Shown: one piece after another, positions 1 to 8,056 of the stretch
How positions within the stretch are numbered: position 1 is the stretch's first letter
How the letters are laid out: each line of letters opens with the position of its first letter
Source of the DNA: Maccoyibacter intestinihominis
GTDB lineage: Bacteria; Bacillota; Clostridia; Lachnospirales; Lachnospiraceae
Assembly: GCF_040096355.1 (NCBI RefSeq)
Contig: NZ_JBBMEX010000014.1
Span: forward strand, 29,220 to 93,219
DNA length: 64,000 nt
Reading direction: 5' to 3'
Position numbers and translations under genes: made by a program
The notes under the pieces: generated by a model
Databases searched by the model: none
Told to the model about the DNA's origin: nothing
The model's input: only the letters and a program-made list of their open reading frames with translations

Positions 1-15
1 TGTCGGATTGCTCTT

Positions 16-948
16 CTACTCTGCATCAGATGCTACTTCGGTGACAGACTTCACCAGTCCGGCAATTCCCTGTATCTCCGATGGAATAATAATCTTGGTT
101 GCCTTGCCGTCTGCTGCTTTTGCAAATGCTTCGAGGCTCTTTAACTGAAGTACGGCATCATCGGCTCCTGCTTCTTTGATAAATTTCAAACCATCTGCAT
201 TTGCCTGCTGGATTCGTAAGATTGCCTCTGCCTGACCTTCTGCCTCACGCACAGTTGCTTCTTTTTTCGCCTCTGCACGCAGGATTGCTGCCTGCTTCTC
301 TGCCTCGGCATCGAGAATTGCTGACTCTTTCTTTCCCTGTGCTACAAGGATTGTTGCTGTCTTTTCTCCCTCTGCTCTGGTAACGGCTTCACGTCGTTCA
401 CGCTCTGCCTTCATCTGTTTTTCCATCGCATCCTGAATTGCCTGCGGTGGGATGATATTCTTTAATTCCACACGGTTCACTTTGATTCCCCATGGGTCTG
501 TTGCCACATCTAAAGACGCTCGCATCTTGGTATTGATTGTTTCTCTTGATGTCAGTGTCTCATCTAACTCTAAATCTCCGATGATGTTACGAAGTGTGGT
601 CGCTGTCAGATTTTCAATCGCCATAATCGGGTTATCTACACCGTATACAAACAGCTTCGGGTCTGTAATCTGGAAAAATACGACCGTATCAATTCTCATC
701 GTTACATTATCCTTTGTGATAACCGGCTGCGGTGCAAAATCCACCACCTGCTCTTTTAACAGCACTTTTTTTGCTACACGGTCTAAAATCGGGACTTTGA
801 AATGGATTCCCACATTCCATGTTGTCAGATAGCCACCAAGACGCTCAATAACCATTGCATACGCCTGTGGTACGATTCTTACAACGCAAAGTGCAAGAAG
901 CACTAATATAATTACAAGTACAATAATAAATATCATAAATCCGCCCAT
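16..948 (-). CDS. SPFH/band 7 (stomatin-like) membrane protein
   Basis: A 310-residue membrane-anchored scaffold protein of the SPFH (stomatin/prohibitin/flotillin/HflK) family. One hydrophobic helix fills residues 1-25. The SPFH domain follows (VPQAYAMVIERLGGY, then PQPVITKDNVTMRIDTV). After it comes a long charged, alanine-rich helix (about 175-260) full of AEAEKQAAILRAEA-type heptads, as expected for oligomerisation. The start was set at the ATG at 946-948 because AGGGAGGAG lies 6 bases upstream; an upstream in-frame ATG at 981 has no such site. Bacterial relatives organise membrane microdomains and influence membrane proteases, but a specific role here is not shown. The usual partner, an NfeD protein, would lie outside the window. 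Confidence 0.9.
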   Translation of the reverse strand: MGGFMIFIIVLVIILVLLALCVVRIVPQAYAMVIERLGGYLTTWNVGIHFKVPILDRVAKKVLLKEQVVDFAPQPVITKDNVTMRIDTVVFFQITDPKLFVYGVDNPIMAIENLTATTLRNIIGDLELDETLTSRETINTKMRASLDVATDPWGIKVNRVELKNIIPPQAIQDAMEKQMKAERERREAVTRAEGEKTATILVAQGKKESAILDAEAEKQAAILRAEAKKEATVREAEGQAEAILRIQQANADGLKFIKEAGADDAVLQLKSLEAFAKAADGKATKIIIPSEIQGIAGLVKSVTEVASDAE

Positions 949-1018
949 ATAGAACTCCTCCCTTGATATAAATATGTTCAATTCCTCTACATCTTACTAT
1001 ATTTTCCCTATGATTACA

Positions 1019-1062
1019 AGAAAAAAGACAATCATCTTTGATATAATCTCCAGATGATTGTC
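1019..1062 (-). terminator. Rho-independent terminator after the SleB-like gene
   Basis: An 11-bp perfect stem (GACAATCATCT at 1027-1037, AGATGATTGTC at 1052-1062) is followed on the minus strand by a T-run (A-run at 1020-1026). Confidence 0.85.
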
Positions 1063-1073
1063 TTATTATACTT

Positions 1074-2216
1074 TTAGTAAAATGAATGATTTCCGATGAC
1101 TAAGCCGCCTCTTCCGCTGCTTACCGGTGCGAAGGAAAGTGCTCCGCCTGTATTGTCCATGCCACCAATCGCTGCCTGTGCTGCCTGCATACAGGAAGAT
1201 TTTACTCCTGATGCTGCGGTTGCTGCGATCCGACCACTTACAGAAAACTGTCCTGCCTGATATACAACGCCGCTGATGCTGTTCGGATATCCGCCGCTTC
1301 TGACACGGTTCATGATAACTGCTCCAACCGCTACCTGACCTTCGTATGGTTCATTTCCTGCTTCAAGCTGAATGGTTGCTGCTAAGATCGTTGTCTCATC
1401 ATAGCTTGCGGCTGCCGGTGCATTCTGTACTGCCGCCTGTGCCTGCGCTGCTTCCTGAGCTCTTTTGGCTTCTTCCTCTGCCTTCTGCTTTGCGATGATC
1501 GCCTGCTCTTCTTCTACCGTGATTCCGGTTCCGGTTGCTAACGATACTTCTACATACTGGCTGCTGACATATGCAACACCATCGCCATGTGAAACTGCTA
1601 CCCAGCCTTCCGGTGCTTCTACATCTTTTTTAACGGTAAGCACATCATCCTGCGCTGCTACGTCACAAATCTGAGCTTCTTCGCTGGCTTCTGCTCTTAA
1701 ACGAAGACCACCTTCTAAGACTTTTGCATTGGTTGTACAGTTCTCATTTGCATAATTATGTGCATCGTCTCCAAAGACACAAAATTCATTTTTTACATAA
1801 CCGCTGACATTTCCGGATGTAATCTTACTCCATTCCTCTCCACGCTCTGTAACTTCTGCCACATCGCCTTTGCGGAGCTTTCCGGCAAGTGCTGACTCTT
1901 CGCTTGCCTCTGTACGGACATTTAAAGATTCCTCCACGTTTGCCATCAGACGGTTCTGCCATTCATCCTGCGGCTCTTCTTCGGAAGCCTTCACAACCTC
2001 AACTTCTTTTTTTTCTATGGATGCCTGTTCATCCGCGTTCTGAAAACCTTCTGTTATTTTCAATGCCAGTCCTGCCGCAGTCTGGGTGGAGTTCTCACTC
2101 TCTGCCTCGATTGCTGTATTTTCCTGCTGTGGAGCTGCCATTGCAGTACACGTTCCGGCAGACATAATTGCTGCTGCTAACATTGCACTTCCAAACACTT
2201 TCTTTTTCAGTATCAT
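1074..2216 (-). CDS. Secreted SH3-domain cell-wall hydrolase (SleB/CwlJ type)
   Basis: A 380-residue exported peptidoglycan hydrolase. A signal peptide (residues 1-27, cleavage near CTAMA-APQ) precedes two bacterial SH3 domains at about 92-150 and 155-228. A short alanine/glutamine coiled-coil linker (236-265) leads to a C-terminal Hydrolase_2 domain (about 272-380) with the LEAGNEPYEGQVAVGAVIMN signature seen in spore cortex-lytic enzymes. In that family the conserved Glu acts in lytic transglycosylase-like cleavage of muramic glycan. SH3 domains target such enzymes to peptides of the wall. A GGAGG site precedes the ATG. The gene is monocistronic, with its own promoter and terminator. A vegetative wall-remodelling role is as likely as a germination role. 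Confidence 0.9.
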   Translation of the reverse strand: MILKKKVFGSAMLAAAIMSAGTCTAMAAPQQENTAIEAESENSTQTAAGLALKITEGFQNADEQASIEKKEVEVVKASEEEPQDEWQNRLMANVEESLNVRTEASEESALAGKLRKGDVAEVTERGEEWSKITSGNVSGYVKNEFCVFGDDAHNYANENCTTNAKVLEGGLRLRAEASEEAQICDVAAQDDVLTVKKDVEAPEGWVAVSHGDGVAYVSSQYVEVSLATGTGITVEEEQAIIAKQKAEEEAKRAQEAAQAQAAVQNAPAAASYDETTILAATIQLEAGNEPYEGQVAVGAVIMNRVRSGGYPNSISGVVYQAGQFSVSGRIAATAASGVKSSCMQAAQAAIGGMDNTGGALSFAPVSSGRGGLVIGNHSFY

Positions 2217-2236
2217 ATAATCCTCCGTAGCACACG

Positions 2237-2302
2237 ATATTTGTTATCATAAATGTTACGCAATACCGTATGTTTTTATTCATATTTGTTACAAATGTTA
2301 CG
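2237..2302. repeat. Two-copy direct repeat in the leader of the SleB-like gene
   Basis: Copy 1 (2237-2260) and copy 2 (2282-2302) share ATATTTGTTA and AAATGTTACG. They differ by a small insertion between these halves. Copy 2 contains the palindrome ATTTGTTACAAAT. Both lie downstream of the predicted start site, so they could be operator sites or RNA elements; their function is unknown. Confidence 0.5.
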
Positions 2303-2315
2303 AATATATTACGGG

Positions 2316-2344
2316 ATTATATCAGCATTTTTTATATTTGTCAA
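2316..2344 (-). promoter_or_regulatory. Sigma-A promoter of the SleB-like gene
   Basis: Consensus TTGACA (2339-2344) and TATAAT (2316-2321) are separated by exactly 17 bases. Transcription would start near 2309, leaving a leader of about 93 bases. The promoter begins just after the pgi stop codon. Confidence 0.9.
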
Positions 2345-2354
2345 GTTTTAGTTT

Positions 2355-3701
2355 TTACAGACGTTTTAATAAGGCTTCTCTTTCTTCCTCATAACCAGGT
2401 TTTCCAAGGAGTGCAAACATGTTTCTCTTATAGCTTTCCACACCCGGCTGGTTGAATGGATTTACGCCAAGGATGTAGCCGCTCACACCGCATGCAAACT
2501 CGAAGAAATAGAACAACTGTCCTAAATGGAACTCGTCCATCTTCGGGATCTTGATCATCAGGTTCGGCACATTTCCGTCTGTATGTGCGAGGATGGTTCC
2601 GTTCATGGCACTCTTGTTGACAAAATCCATGGTTTTTCCGGCAAGATAATTGAGTCCGTCTAAGTCCTCTGCCTCTTTTTCAATGGTGATCGTCTCACGG
2701 GCTTCTTCGACATTCATGACGGTCTCAAACATAATTCTTGCACCGTCCTGGATGAACTGTCCCATGGAGTGCAGATCGGTTGTAAAATCAACTGCTGCCG
2801 GGAAAATTCCCTTCTGGTCTTTTCCTTCGGATTCACCGTATAACTGTTTCCACCACTCACCAATGTAGTGTAATGCAGGCTCATAATTTGCAAGCACTTC
2901 CACGGATTTTCCTTTTCTGAGCAGAATGTTGCGGATTGCCGCATATTTCATTGCTTCATTATCTTCAAATTTTTCATTTAATGCCAGTTCTCTTCCGCTT
3001 GCCGCACCATCCATCAATGCCTTGATATCTGCACCGCTGACTGCGATCGGAAGAAGTCCTACTGCGGTCAGTACGGAGAAACGTCCGCCGACATCATCCG
3101 GCACTACAAAACTCTCATAACCCTCTTTGGTTGCGAGGTCTTTTAATGCTCCTCTTGCCTTGTCGGTTGTTGCATAAATTCGCTTTGCTGCTTCCTCCTG
3201 TCCGTATTTGTCCTCTAACATTTTTTTGAAAATACGGAAAGCAATTGCCGGCTCTGTGGTTGTTCCCGATTTGGAAATAACATTTACAGAGAAATCTCTG
3301 TCACCGATGACATCAATGACACCCTGTAAGTATGTAGAGCTGATGCTGTTTCCGACATAGTAAATTTCCGGTGTTCCGCGTTTTTCTTTCGGAAGACTGT
3401 TATAAAATCCATGTCTTAAAAATTCAATGGCTGCTCTTGCACCTAAGTAAGAACCGCCGATACCGATCACGATCAATACGTCGGAATCTTTTTTGATCTT
3501 TTCTGCCGCCTTCTCAATCCGTGAAAACTCTTCTTTGTCATAGTCTACCGGAAGATCGATCCAGCCTAAGAAGTCGTTTCCCGCTCCGTTTTTAGATACC
3601 AATACATCCTTTGCCTGTTCCGTGAGTCTGCTCATATAACCGATCTCTTCTTCGCTGATAAAACCGGCTGTTTTTGAGTAATCAAATGTTATTTTTCCCA
3701 T
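2355..3701 (-). CDS. pgi: Glucose-6-phosphate isomerase
   Basis: A 448-residue cytoplasmic enzyme interconverting glucose 6-phosphate and fructose 6-phosphate in glycolysis. The SIS-type sugar phosphate site is visible as VIGIGGSYLGARA (about residue 77) and NVISKSGTTTEPA. The catalytic-loop region is GGRFSVLTAVGLLP, and the C-terminal signature is NPFNQPGVESYKR. The length matches the short clostridial Pgi form. The ATG at 3699-3701 was chosen because AAGGAG lies 8 bases upstream; the in-frame GTG three codons earlier is too close to that site. There is no hairpin after the stop, so transcription may run into the promoter of the next gene. Confidence 0.97.
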   Translation of the reverse strand: MGKITFDYSKTAGFISEEEIGYMSRLTEQAKDVLVSKNGAGNDFLGWIDLPVDYDKEEFSRIEKAAEKIKKDSDVLIVIGIGGSYLGARAAIEFLRHGFYNSLPKEKRGTPEIYYVGNSISSTYLQGVIDVIGDRDFSVNVISKSGTTTEPAIAFRIFKKMLEDKYGQEEAAKRIYATTDKARGALKDLATKEGYESFVVPDDVGGRFSVLTAVGLLPIAVSGADIKALMDGAASGRELALNEKFEDNEAMKYAAIRNILLRKGKSVEVLANYEPALHYIGEWWKQLYGESEGKDQKGIFPAAVDFTTDLHSMGQFIQDGARIMFETVMNVEEARETITIEKEAEDLDGLNYLAGKTMDFVNKSAMNGTILAHTDGNVPNLMIKIPKMDEFHLGQLFYFFEFACGVSGYILGVNPFNQPGVESYKRNMFALLGKPGYEEEREALLKRL

Positions 3702-3756
3702 TGCCAACACTCCTTTGTATAATATACTTAAATTCTAGCAAACAGTCCCTTTATTT

Positions 3757-4059
3757 TCAAGAGAAATATTCCGTCAAAACGTCCTGTAAAAGCACTGCAT
3801 CTTCGGCTTTTTTCGTGCTTTTTTCGTGCTTTCTTTCTACCGGTCGGATCTCCGGGATTTCCTCCTCTTCTTCTGCTTCTTCTTCCTCTAATATGTATTG
3901 GAAATAATCGTCTGCTTTTTGCAGCGTATCTGTCAGTTTTTTATTGATTTTTTTTGTCTGTCGTAAATTTGCAACCAGGATCAGAACCATGATCAGCAAT
4001 AATGCCAAGATCCCGATCGGTGCGAAATGGATCACATTTGTAAGAATCGCTTCCTGCAT
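3757..4059 (-). CDS. Small single-pass membrane protein with acidic coiled coil
   Basis: A 100-residue protein of unknown function. A hydrophobic helix at residues 12-31 is followed by a basic stop-transfer segment (RQTKKINKK). A helical stretch ends in a run of glutamates (EEEEAEEEEEIPEI, 58-71) and a charged tail. The topology suggests a short outside N-terminus and a cytoplasmic tail. AGAGG precedes the ATG. It lies between pgi and the degenerate metallo-beta-lactamase-fold gene without an obvious operon partner. It resembles no named family I can identify. Confidence 0.65.
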   Translation of the reverse strand: MQEAILTNVIHFAPIGILALLLIMVLILVANLRQTKKINKKLTDTLQKADDYFQYILEEEEAEEEEEIPEIRPVERKHEKSTKKAEDAVLLQDVLTEYFS

Positions 4060-4103
4060 AATTTACCTCTTTTCTTATTTTTTCTTTCTTCATTATAAGA
4101 AAA

Positions 4104-4152
4104 GAAACCTGCAATGAAAAGAGGACAAACCCCACTTTTCATCGCAAGTTTC
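4104..4152 (-). terminator. Terminator after the MBL-fold gene
   Basis: An 18-bp stem with two G-U-type mismatches (GAAACCTGCAATGAAAAG against CTTTTCATCGCAAGTTTC) is followed on the minus strand by TTCTTTTCTT. Confidence 0.8.
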
Positions 4153-4162
4153 GCCATTTTTC

Positions 4163-5317
4163 CTACTTTTCCACCAGATATCCGGAAAAACAGTACGCAA
4201 ACTCTTCATTTACATTGATAAAACGGTTATATGCACTGGACATTGCAATATCCCGGATGACTTTGTCACCGGTATTCTTATCACAGGCACATATGTAATA
4301 TTCTAAATCCGTACCCGTAAATACCGATAGCAGCTTTTCATTCCAAAATGCCTCTTTTCCGCTGTTTGGAACAGAGATCCCACGCACCTGTTCTACCACG
4401 GAACCATACCTCGCGATCACATTTTTTAGGCTGGTATTCAGGTTGACATTCCCAAGGTTCAGCAGTCCGACCCGGAGCATCTCGTGCTTGGAATCCATAT
4501 GCTTTTTTAGCATATCATAATCATTCCGGTAAAGGCATTTGAGCGCACAGGTCTCATACTCTTCTTTTATCTGGATGTTACAATGCTGTTCCCTGGTAAA
4601 AACTTTGGTGGTGAACATACATTCCATTTCCCTGTTTCTTGCATACTGCGGCCCTGTAAACATCGTGATGGTGTCTAATTCTAATTTCACCCCGGTATTC
4701 ATCTGCATTTCCACGCCATAAGTACCAAAATAATACAGCCACTGGTTTTCTACGATATATCCCGCATAATAGACCGGAATGAATACTCCTTCCATTTCCG
4801 TGACCATTTCCTGTATCCGCCTGTCTACTCTTTCAAAATAATGCCCCTCTAACAAATTATCCTGTTCTCTTGGTAACATCTGACCATTGCCATAGAGCAG
4901 ATAAATATTTTCTACTCCCTGTTCCTTTAAATAGGAATATGGTGCACCTAAGAATCTTTGTAATTCCCTGTCTGTCGTTCCGTTTTTTTCGAGATATGTC
5001 ATCATATTCATCCGGATCATCGGCGGTATATAAGGAAGGACTACGGTTCTTACACCCTGCTCCTGCAATATTTCTAACAGACGGCAGATATATGGAACGG
5101 TATATGCACCGAGAACAAAGATGTCTAAGATTGTCTCCGGCGCTTTTCTCCCCCATTTTTTCTCCTGATCCCTCGCTATCCTGGGAATGCCCGCATATTC
5201 GCCTGCTGCATAGAGATATGTCGTTTTCTTATCTACTCTTCTGTCCCAGATACATCCTGACTGAAGAATTCCATCTTGTGTATTTTCGTATTGATATCTA
5301 AAATATCTCGCTTCCAT
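4163..5317 (-). CDS. Degenerate metallo-beta-lactamase-fold protein (predicted inactive)
   Basis: A 384-residue protein without a named family. The layout follows MBL-fold proteins. A hydrophobic strand and following helix (ILDIFVLGAYTVPYICRLLE, about 64-83) sit where active enzymes carry the HxHxDH metal motif. LLNLGNVNL, near residue 286, sits where they have GD. ISVPNSGKEAFWNEKLL sits where they have PHHGS. All metal ligands are replaced, so catalysis is not expected; binding or structural roles are possible. The fold assignment is inference from pattern, not from a search. The gene is monocistronic with a promoter that would start the mRNA at the ATG itself, and no ribosome site is visible. 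A terminator follows. Confidence 0.6.
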   Translation of the reverse strand: MEARYFRYQYENTQDGILQSGCIWDRRVDKKTTYLYAAGEYAGIPRIARDQEKKWGRKAPETILDIFVLGAYTVPYICRLLEILQEQGVRTVVLPYIPPMIRMNMMTYLEKNGTTDRELQRFLGAPYSYLKEQGVENIYLLYGNGQMLPREQDNLLEGHYFERVDRRIQEMVTEMEGVFIPVYYAGYIVENQWLYYFGTYGVEMQMNTGVKLELDTITMFTGPQYARNREMECMFTTKVFTREQHCNIQIKEEYETCALKCLYRNDYDMLKKHMDSKHEMLRVGLLNLGNVNLNTSLKNVIARYGSVVEQVRGISVPNSGKEAFWNEKLLSVFTGTDLEYYICACDKNTGDKVIRDIAMSSAYNRFINVNEEFAYCFSGYLVEK

Positions 5318-5323
5318 AAGAAT

Positions 5324-5352
5324 ATTGTAAGTTTCTCTATGCGTTTTTACAA
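5324..5352 (-). promoter_or_regulatory. Promoter giving a possible leaderless transcript
   Basis: TTGTAA (5347-5352), 17-bp spacer, TACAAT (5324-5329). Only 6 bases separate the -10 element from the ATG at 5317, and no Shine-Dalgarno sequence is present. Confidence 0.55.
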
Positions 5353-5431
5353 GAAAAATATTTCTATTTTAGCGTTCTTATGATAAGATAAGAGCAGTAA
5401 CCGTCATATTTATGCCGGAAAGAGGTGTTTC

Positions 5432-6424
5432 ATGAAAATTAATATTTACTACGGAGGACGCGGACTTTTAGATGACCCGACTCTGTATGTTTTAAAAAAG
5501 ATGCAGAACGTTTTTACGGAGCTGCGTGTCACTGTGGAGCGCTACAATATTTTTGAATATAAAAATAGTATCTCTACTCTTCCACAGACAATGAAAGATG
5601 CGGATGGTATTATCCTTGCAACTACTGTAGAATGGCTGGGTATCGGTGGATTTATGTATCAGTTCCTAGATGCCTGCTGGCTCTATGGTGATAAGGAAAA
5701 GATTCAGTCTCTCTATATGCAGCCCGTCGTTATGTCAACCACTTATGGAGAACGCGAGGGCATGACTTCCTTAGAAAATGCATGGGAGATGCTCGGTGGT
5801 CTTCCTTGTAACGGATTCTGCGGATATGTCGAAGATATGGTCGCTTTTGAAATGAACAAAGATTATTCTCTGATCATCGAAAAAAAAGCTGAAAATCTTT
5901 ATCGTACGATTTCCCAGAAACAGAAAGGACTTCCTACCAGTAATCAGGCTGTAAAACAATCCGTTCTGCGTACACAGGCTTTAGAACTGACTCCACAAGA
6001 GAGCGAACAGCTTTCTAAGTATGTTTCCGATGATTCCTATGTGAAACAGCAGAAGGAAGATATCCAGGAGCTTGCCAGCATGTTTAAGGATTTACTGGAT
6101 CAGTCCGACTCAGAGGAAGGTCCATCCTATATTCTGGATCTTGAATCTCATTTTGTACCGCAGAATGATTTTTCCGCTAATTATCTCTTTATGATCGAGG
6201 GACAAAAGAAACCACTCGTCATTGAGGTTTCCGGAGATTCCTTAAACTGCTATTATGGACAGCAGGAAGCAATTGATATCTATGCAAAAATGACTGCTTC
6301 CGTGATGGAGCGGATCATTTCCGGACAGATGACCTTCCAGCGTGCATTCATGACCGGAGAGATGACTGCTAAAGGTAATTTTAAAACACTGCGTATGTTA
6401 GACCATATTTTTATTTTTGAGTAA
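5432..6424 (+). CDS. Flavodoxin-fold protein with C-terminal SCP2 domain
   Basis: A 330-residue protein. The N-terminal half (1-160) has a flavodoxin-like fold pattern: MKINIYYGGRG as strand 1 and loop, ADGIILATTVEWLGIGGFMY as the FMN-binding-like region, and PVVMSTTYGEREG. The C-terminal part (about 235-330) matches an SCP2 sterol-carrier-like domain, a hydrophobic-ligand pocket, ending FMTGEMTAKGNFKTLRMLD. A helical linker joins them. Fusion of a flavin-type reductase domain to SCP2 suggests redox action on a lipophilic substrate, but none is known. AGAGGT precedes the ATG. The HIT gene follows 17 bases later, so the two are probably cotranscribed. Confidence 0.75.
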   Translation: MKINIYYGGRGLLDDPTLYVLKKMQNVFTELRVTVERYNIFEYKNSISTLPQTMKDADGIILATTVEWLGIGGFMYQFLDACWLYGDKEKIQSLYMQPVVMSTTYGEREGMTSLENAWEMLGGLPCNGFCGYVEDMVAFEMNKDYSLIIEKKAENLYRTISQKQKGLPTSNQAVKQSVLRTQALELTPQESEQLSKYVSDDSYVKQQKEDIQELASMFKDLLDQSDSEEGPSYILDLESHFVPQNDFSANYLFMIEGQKKPLVIEVSGDSLNCYYGQQEAIDIYAKMTASVMERIISGQMTFQRAFMTGEMTAKGNFKTLRMLDHIFIFE

Positions 6425-6441
6425 TACAAGGAGTGATAAAC

Positions 6442-6858
6442 ATGAAAAAAGATGATTGTATTTTTTGTAAAATAGCTGCAGGCGAGATTCCTTCAAGAAA
6501 AATCTATGAAGATAGTGACCTGATCGCTATTATGGATCTGAATCCGACTTCTAAAGGACATTCTTTGATCATTCCAAAGGAGCACTGCACAAATATCTAC
6601 GATATTGATGAAGATATTGCCGCAAAAGTCATGAAAACTGCAAAAAAACTTGCAACGAAGATGACAGTTGCGTTGAACTGCGACGGTTTTAACCTGTTAC
6701 AGAATAATGGGGAAACTGCCGGACAGACAATGTTTCATTTTCATATGCATCTGATTCCACGCTATAAGGATGCGGACAATAATATGTTAAAATTTACTTC
6801 TGTTTCTTTCAGTGATGAAGAAATGGACGCGATCCGCGACCAGATCATAAAAGATTAA
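6442..6858 (+). CDS. HIT family nucleotide hydrolase
   Basis: A 138-residue histidine-triad protein, usually an adenosine 5'-monophosphoramidase or dinucleotide polyphosphate hydrolase acting in the cytosol. The signature HFHMHLIPR (catalytic triad HxHxH) lies near residue 97. The N-terminal CIFCKIAAGEIPS carries the zinc-type cysteine pair of the Hint branch. The start at 6442 follows AAGGAGTGATAAAC; an in-frame GTG three codons earlier overlaps that site. It is the second gene of a two-gene operon ending in a strong terminator. Confidence 0.93.
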   Translation: MKKDDCIFCKIAAGEIPSRKIYEDSDLIAIMDLNPTSKGHSLIIPKEHCTNIYDIDEDIAAKVMKTAKKLATKMTVALNCDGFNLLQNNGETAGQTMFHFHMHLIPRYKDADNNMLKFTSVSFSDEEMDAIRDQIIKD

Positions 6859-6900
6859 GTAGATTTGCGAATTTTTTGAATTATATAATAGATGATATTG

Positions 6901-6956
6901 TGTGAAAAGTTTCTTTTGATTATCACAAAAGAGACTTTTCACATTTTTTATTATTT
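6901..6956 (+). terminator. Strong terminator after the HIT gene
   Basis: An 18-bp stem (6901-6918 with 6926-6943, one mismatch) is followed by TTTTTTATTATTT. It lies in the convergent gap to murG. Most of its T-run serves the plus strand. Confidence 0.9.
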
Positions 6957-8018
6957 ACCGGCTTCACTCTCGATAAGTTGTAAGATCGTCTCGACAGAAT
7001 CCATCTGATTGCTCTTCTCCATCGCCTGTCGGTAATCTTCCCTGTCGGCATAGACTTTCCGGATTGCCTCAAGCAGAATATCCACCGTCAGTGTCTCTTC
7101 CTCTATTACATAGCTGAATCCCTGTTTTTCAAAGGAGCGGGCATTTAAGATCTGGTCTCCGCGGCTTGCTGCTGCTGACAGCGGGATCAGGATATTTGGC
7201 TTATGTAATGCCAAAAGTTCGCAGATCGCATTTGCTCCTGCTCTTGATACTACGATATCTGCAAGTGCAAATAAATCTTTTAACTCATCTTTGATATATT
7301 CATACTGTGCATAACCTTTTGTCTGTGCCAAGCTGTTGTCTAAATTGCCTTTTCCACACAGATGGATCACCTGATATTCCTTTAATAACTGTGGCAGTGC
7401 TTCGCGTACCACCTGATTGATAAATACGGAACCGATGCTGCCACCAATCACCAGCATGACCGGTTTTCCTTTTTCAAATCCACAGAATTCCAGTGCCTTT
7501 TCCTTACTGCCCTGTAACAATTCGCTGCGGATCGGAGAACCTGTTAAAATTGCTTTTCCTTTTGGCAGATATTGCAGTGTCTCCGGGAAATTACAGCACA
7601 CTTTTGTTGCCGATGGTATCGCCAGTTTGTTCGCAAGTCCCGGTGTAATGTCTGATTCATGGATAATTACCGGTATTCTGCGGTGTTTTGCCGCTAATAC
7701 TACCGGAACAGAGACAAATCCGCCTTTAGAAAAGACGATATCCGGTTTCAATTTTCCCAACAGTCTGACTGCCTGATGATAACCCTTTAGAACTTTAAAC
7801 GGATCTGTAAAGTTCTTTACATCAAAATATCTTCTGAGTTTACCGGAAGATATTCCATGATATGGAATATGATAGGATTCGATCAATCTCTTCTCGATCC
7901 CTTCATAAGAACCAATGTAATCTATCTGATAACCTAATTTTTGCAAACCCGGAAGAAGTGCGATATTTGGTGTTACATGTCCCGCTGTTCCTCCGCCCGT
8001 CAGTACAATTTTCTTCAT
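6951..8018 (-). CDS. murG: UDP-GlcNAc:lipid I N-acetylglucosaminyltransferase MurG
   Basis: A 355-residue peripheral membrane GT28 enzyme. It converts lipid I to lipid II in peptidoglycan synthesis. The hallmark glycine-rich loop TGGGTAGHVTPN is at residues 7-18. GGSIGS (about 192) forms the second loop, and SRAGANAICELLALHKPNIL is the donor UDP-GlcNAc site. AGAGG precedes the ATG. It sits downstream of the FHA gene of the pilus operon rather than in a dcw cluster. A possible weak promoter (TATAAT at 8061-8066) overlaps the end of that gene, so partial cotranscription with the pilus operon is possible. Confidence 0.96.
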   Translation of the reverse strand: MKKIVLTGGGTAGHVTPNIALLPGLQKLGYQIDYIGSYEGIEKRLIESYHIPYHGISSGKLRRYFDVKNFTDPFKVLKGYHQAVRLLGKLKPDIVFSKGGFVSVPVVLAAKHRRIPVIIHESDITPGLANKLAIPSATKVCCNFPETLQYLPKGKAILTGSPIRSELLQGSKEKALEFCGFEKGKPVMLVIGGSIGSVFINQVVREALPQLLKEYQVIHLCGKGNLDNSLAQTKGYAQYEYIKDELKDLFALADIVVSRAGANAICELLALHKPNILIPLSAAASRGDQILNARSFEKQGFSYVIEEETLTVDILLEAIRKVYADREDYRQAMEKSNQMDSVETILQLIESEAGK

Positions 8019-8056
8019 TCTCGTTTCCTCTCGCTACTATCTGTTTTCTACTTTAT

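Noticed and set aside
452..832. Plus-strand open frame of 126 codons
   Set aside because: Antisense shadow of the SPFH gene without ribosome site or family pattern.
2217..2315. c-di-AMP (ydaO) riboswitch upstream of the SleB-like gene
   Set aside because: Such riboswitches often precede wall hydrolases, but this leader is only about 95 bases and shows none of the conserved blocks.
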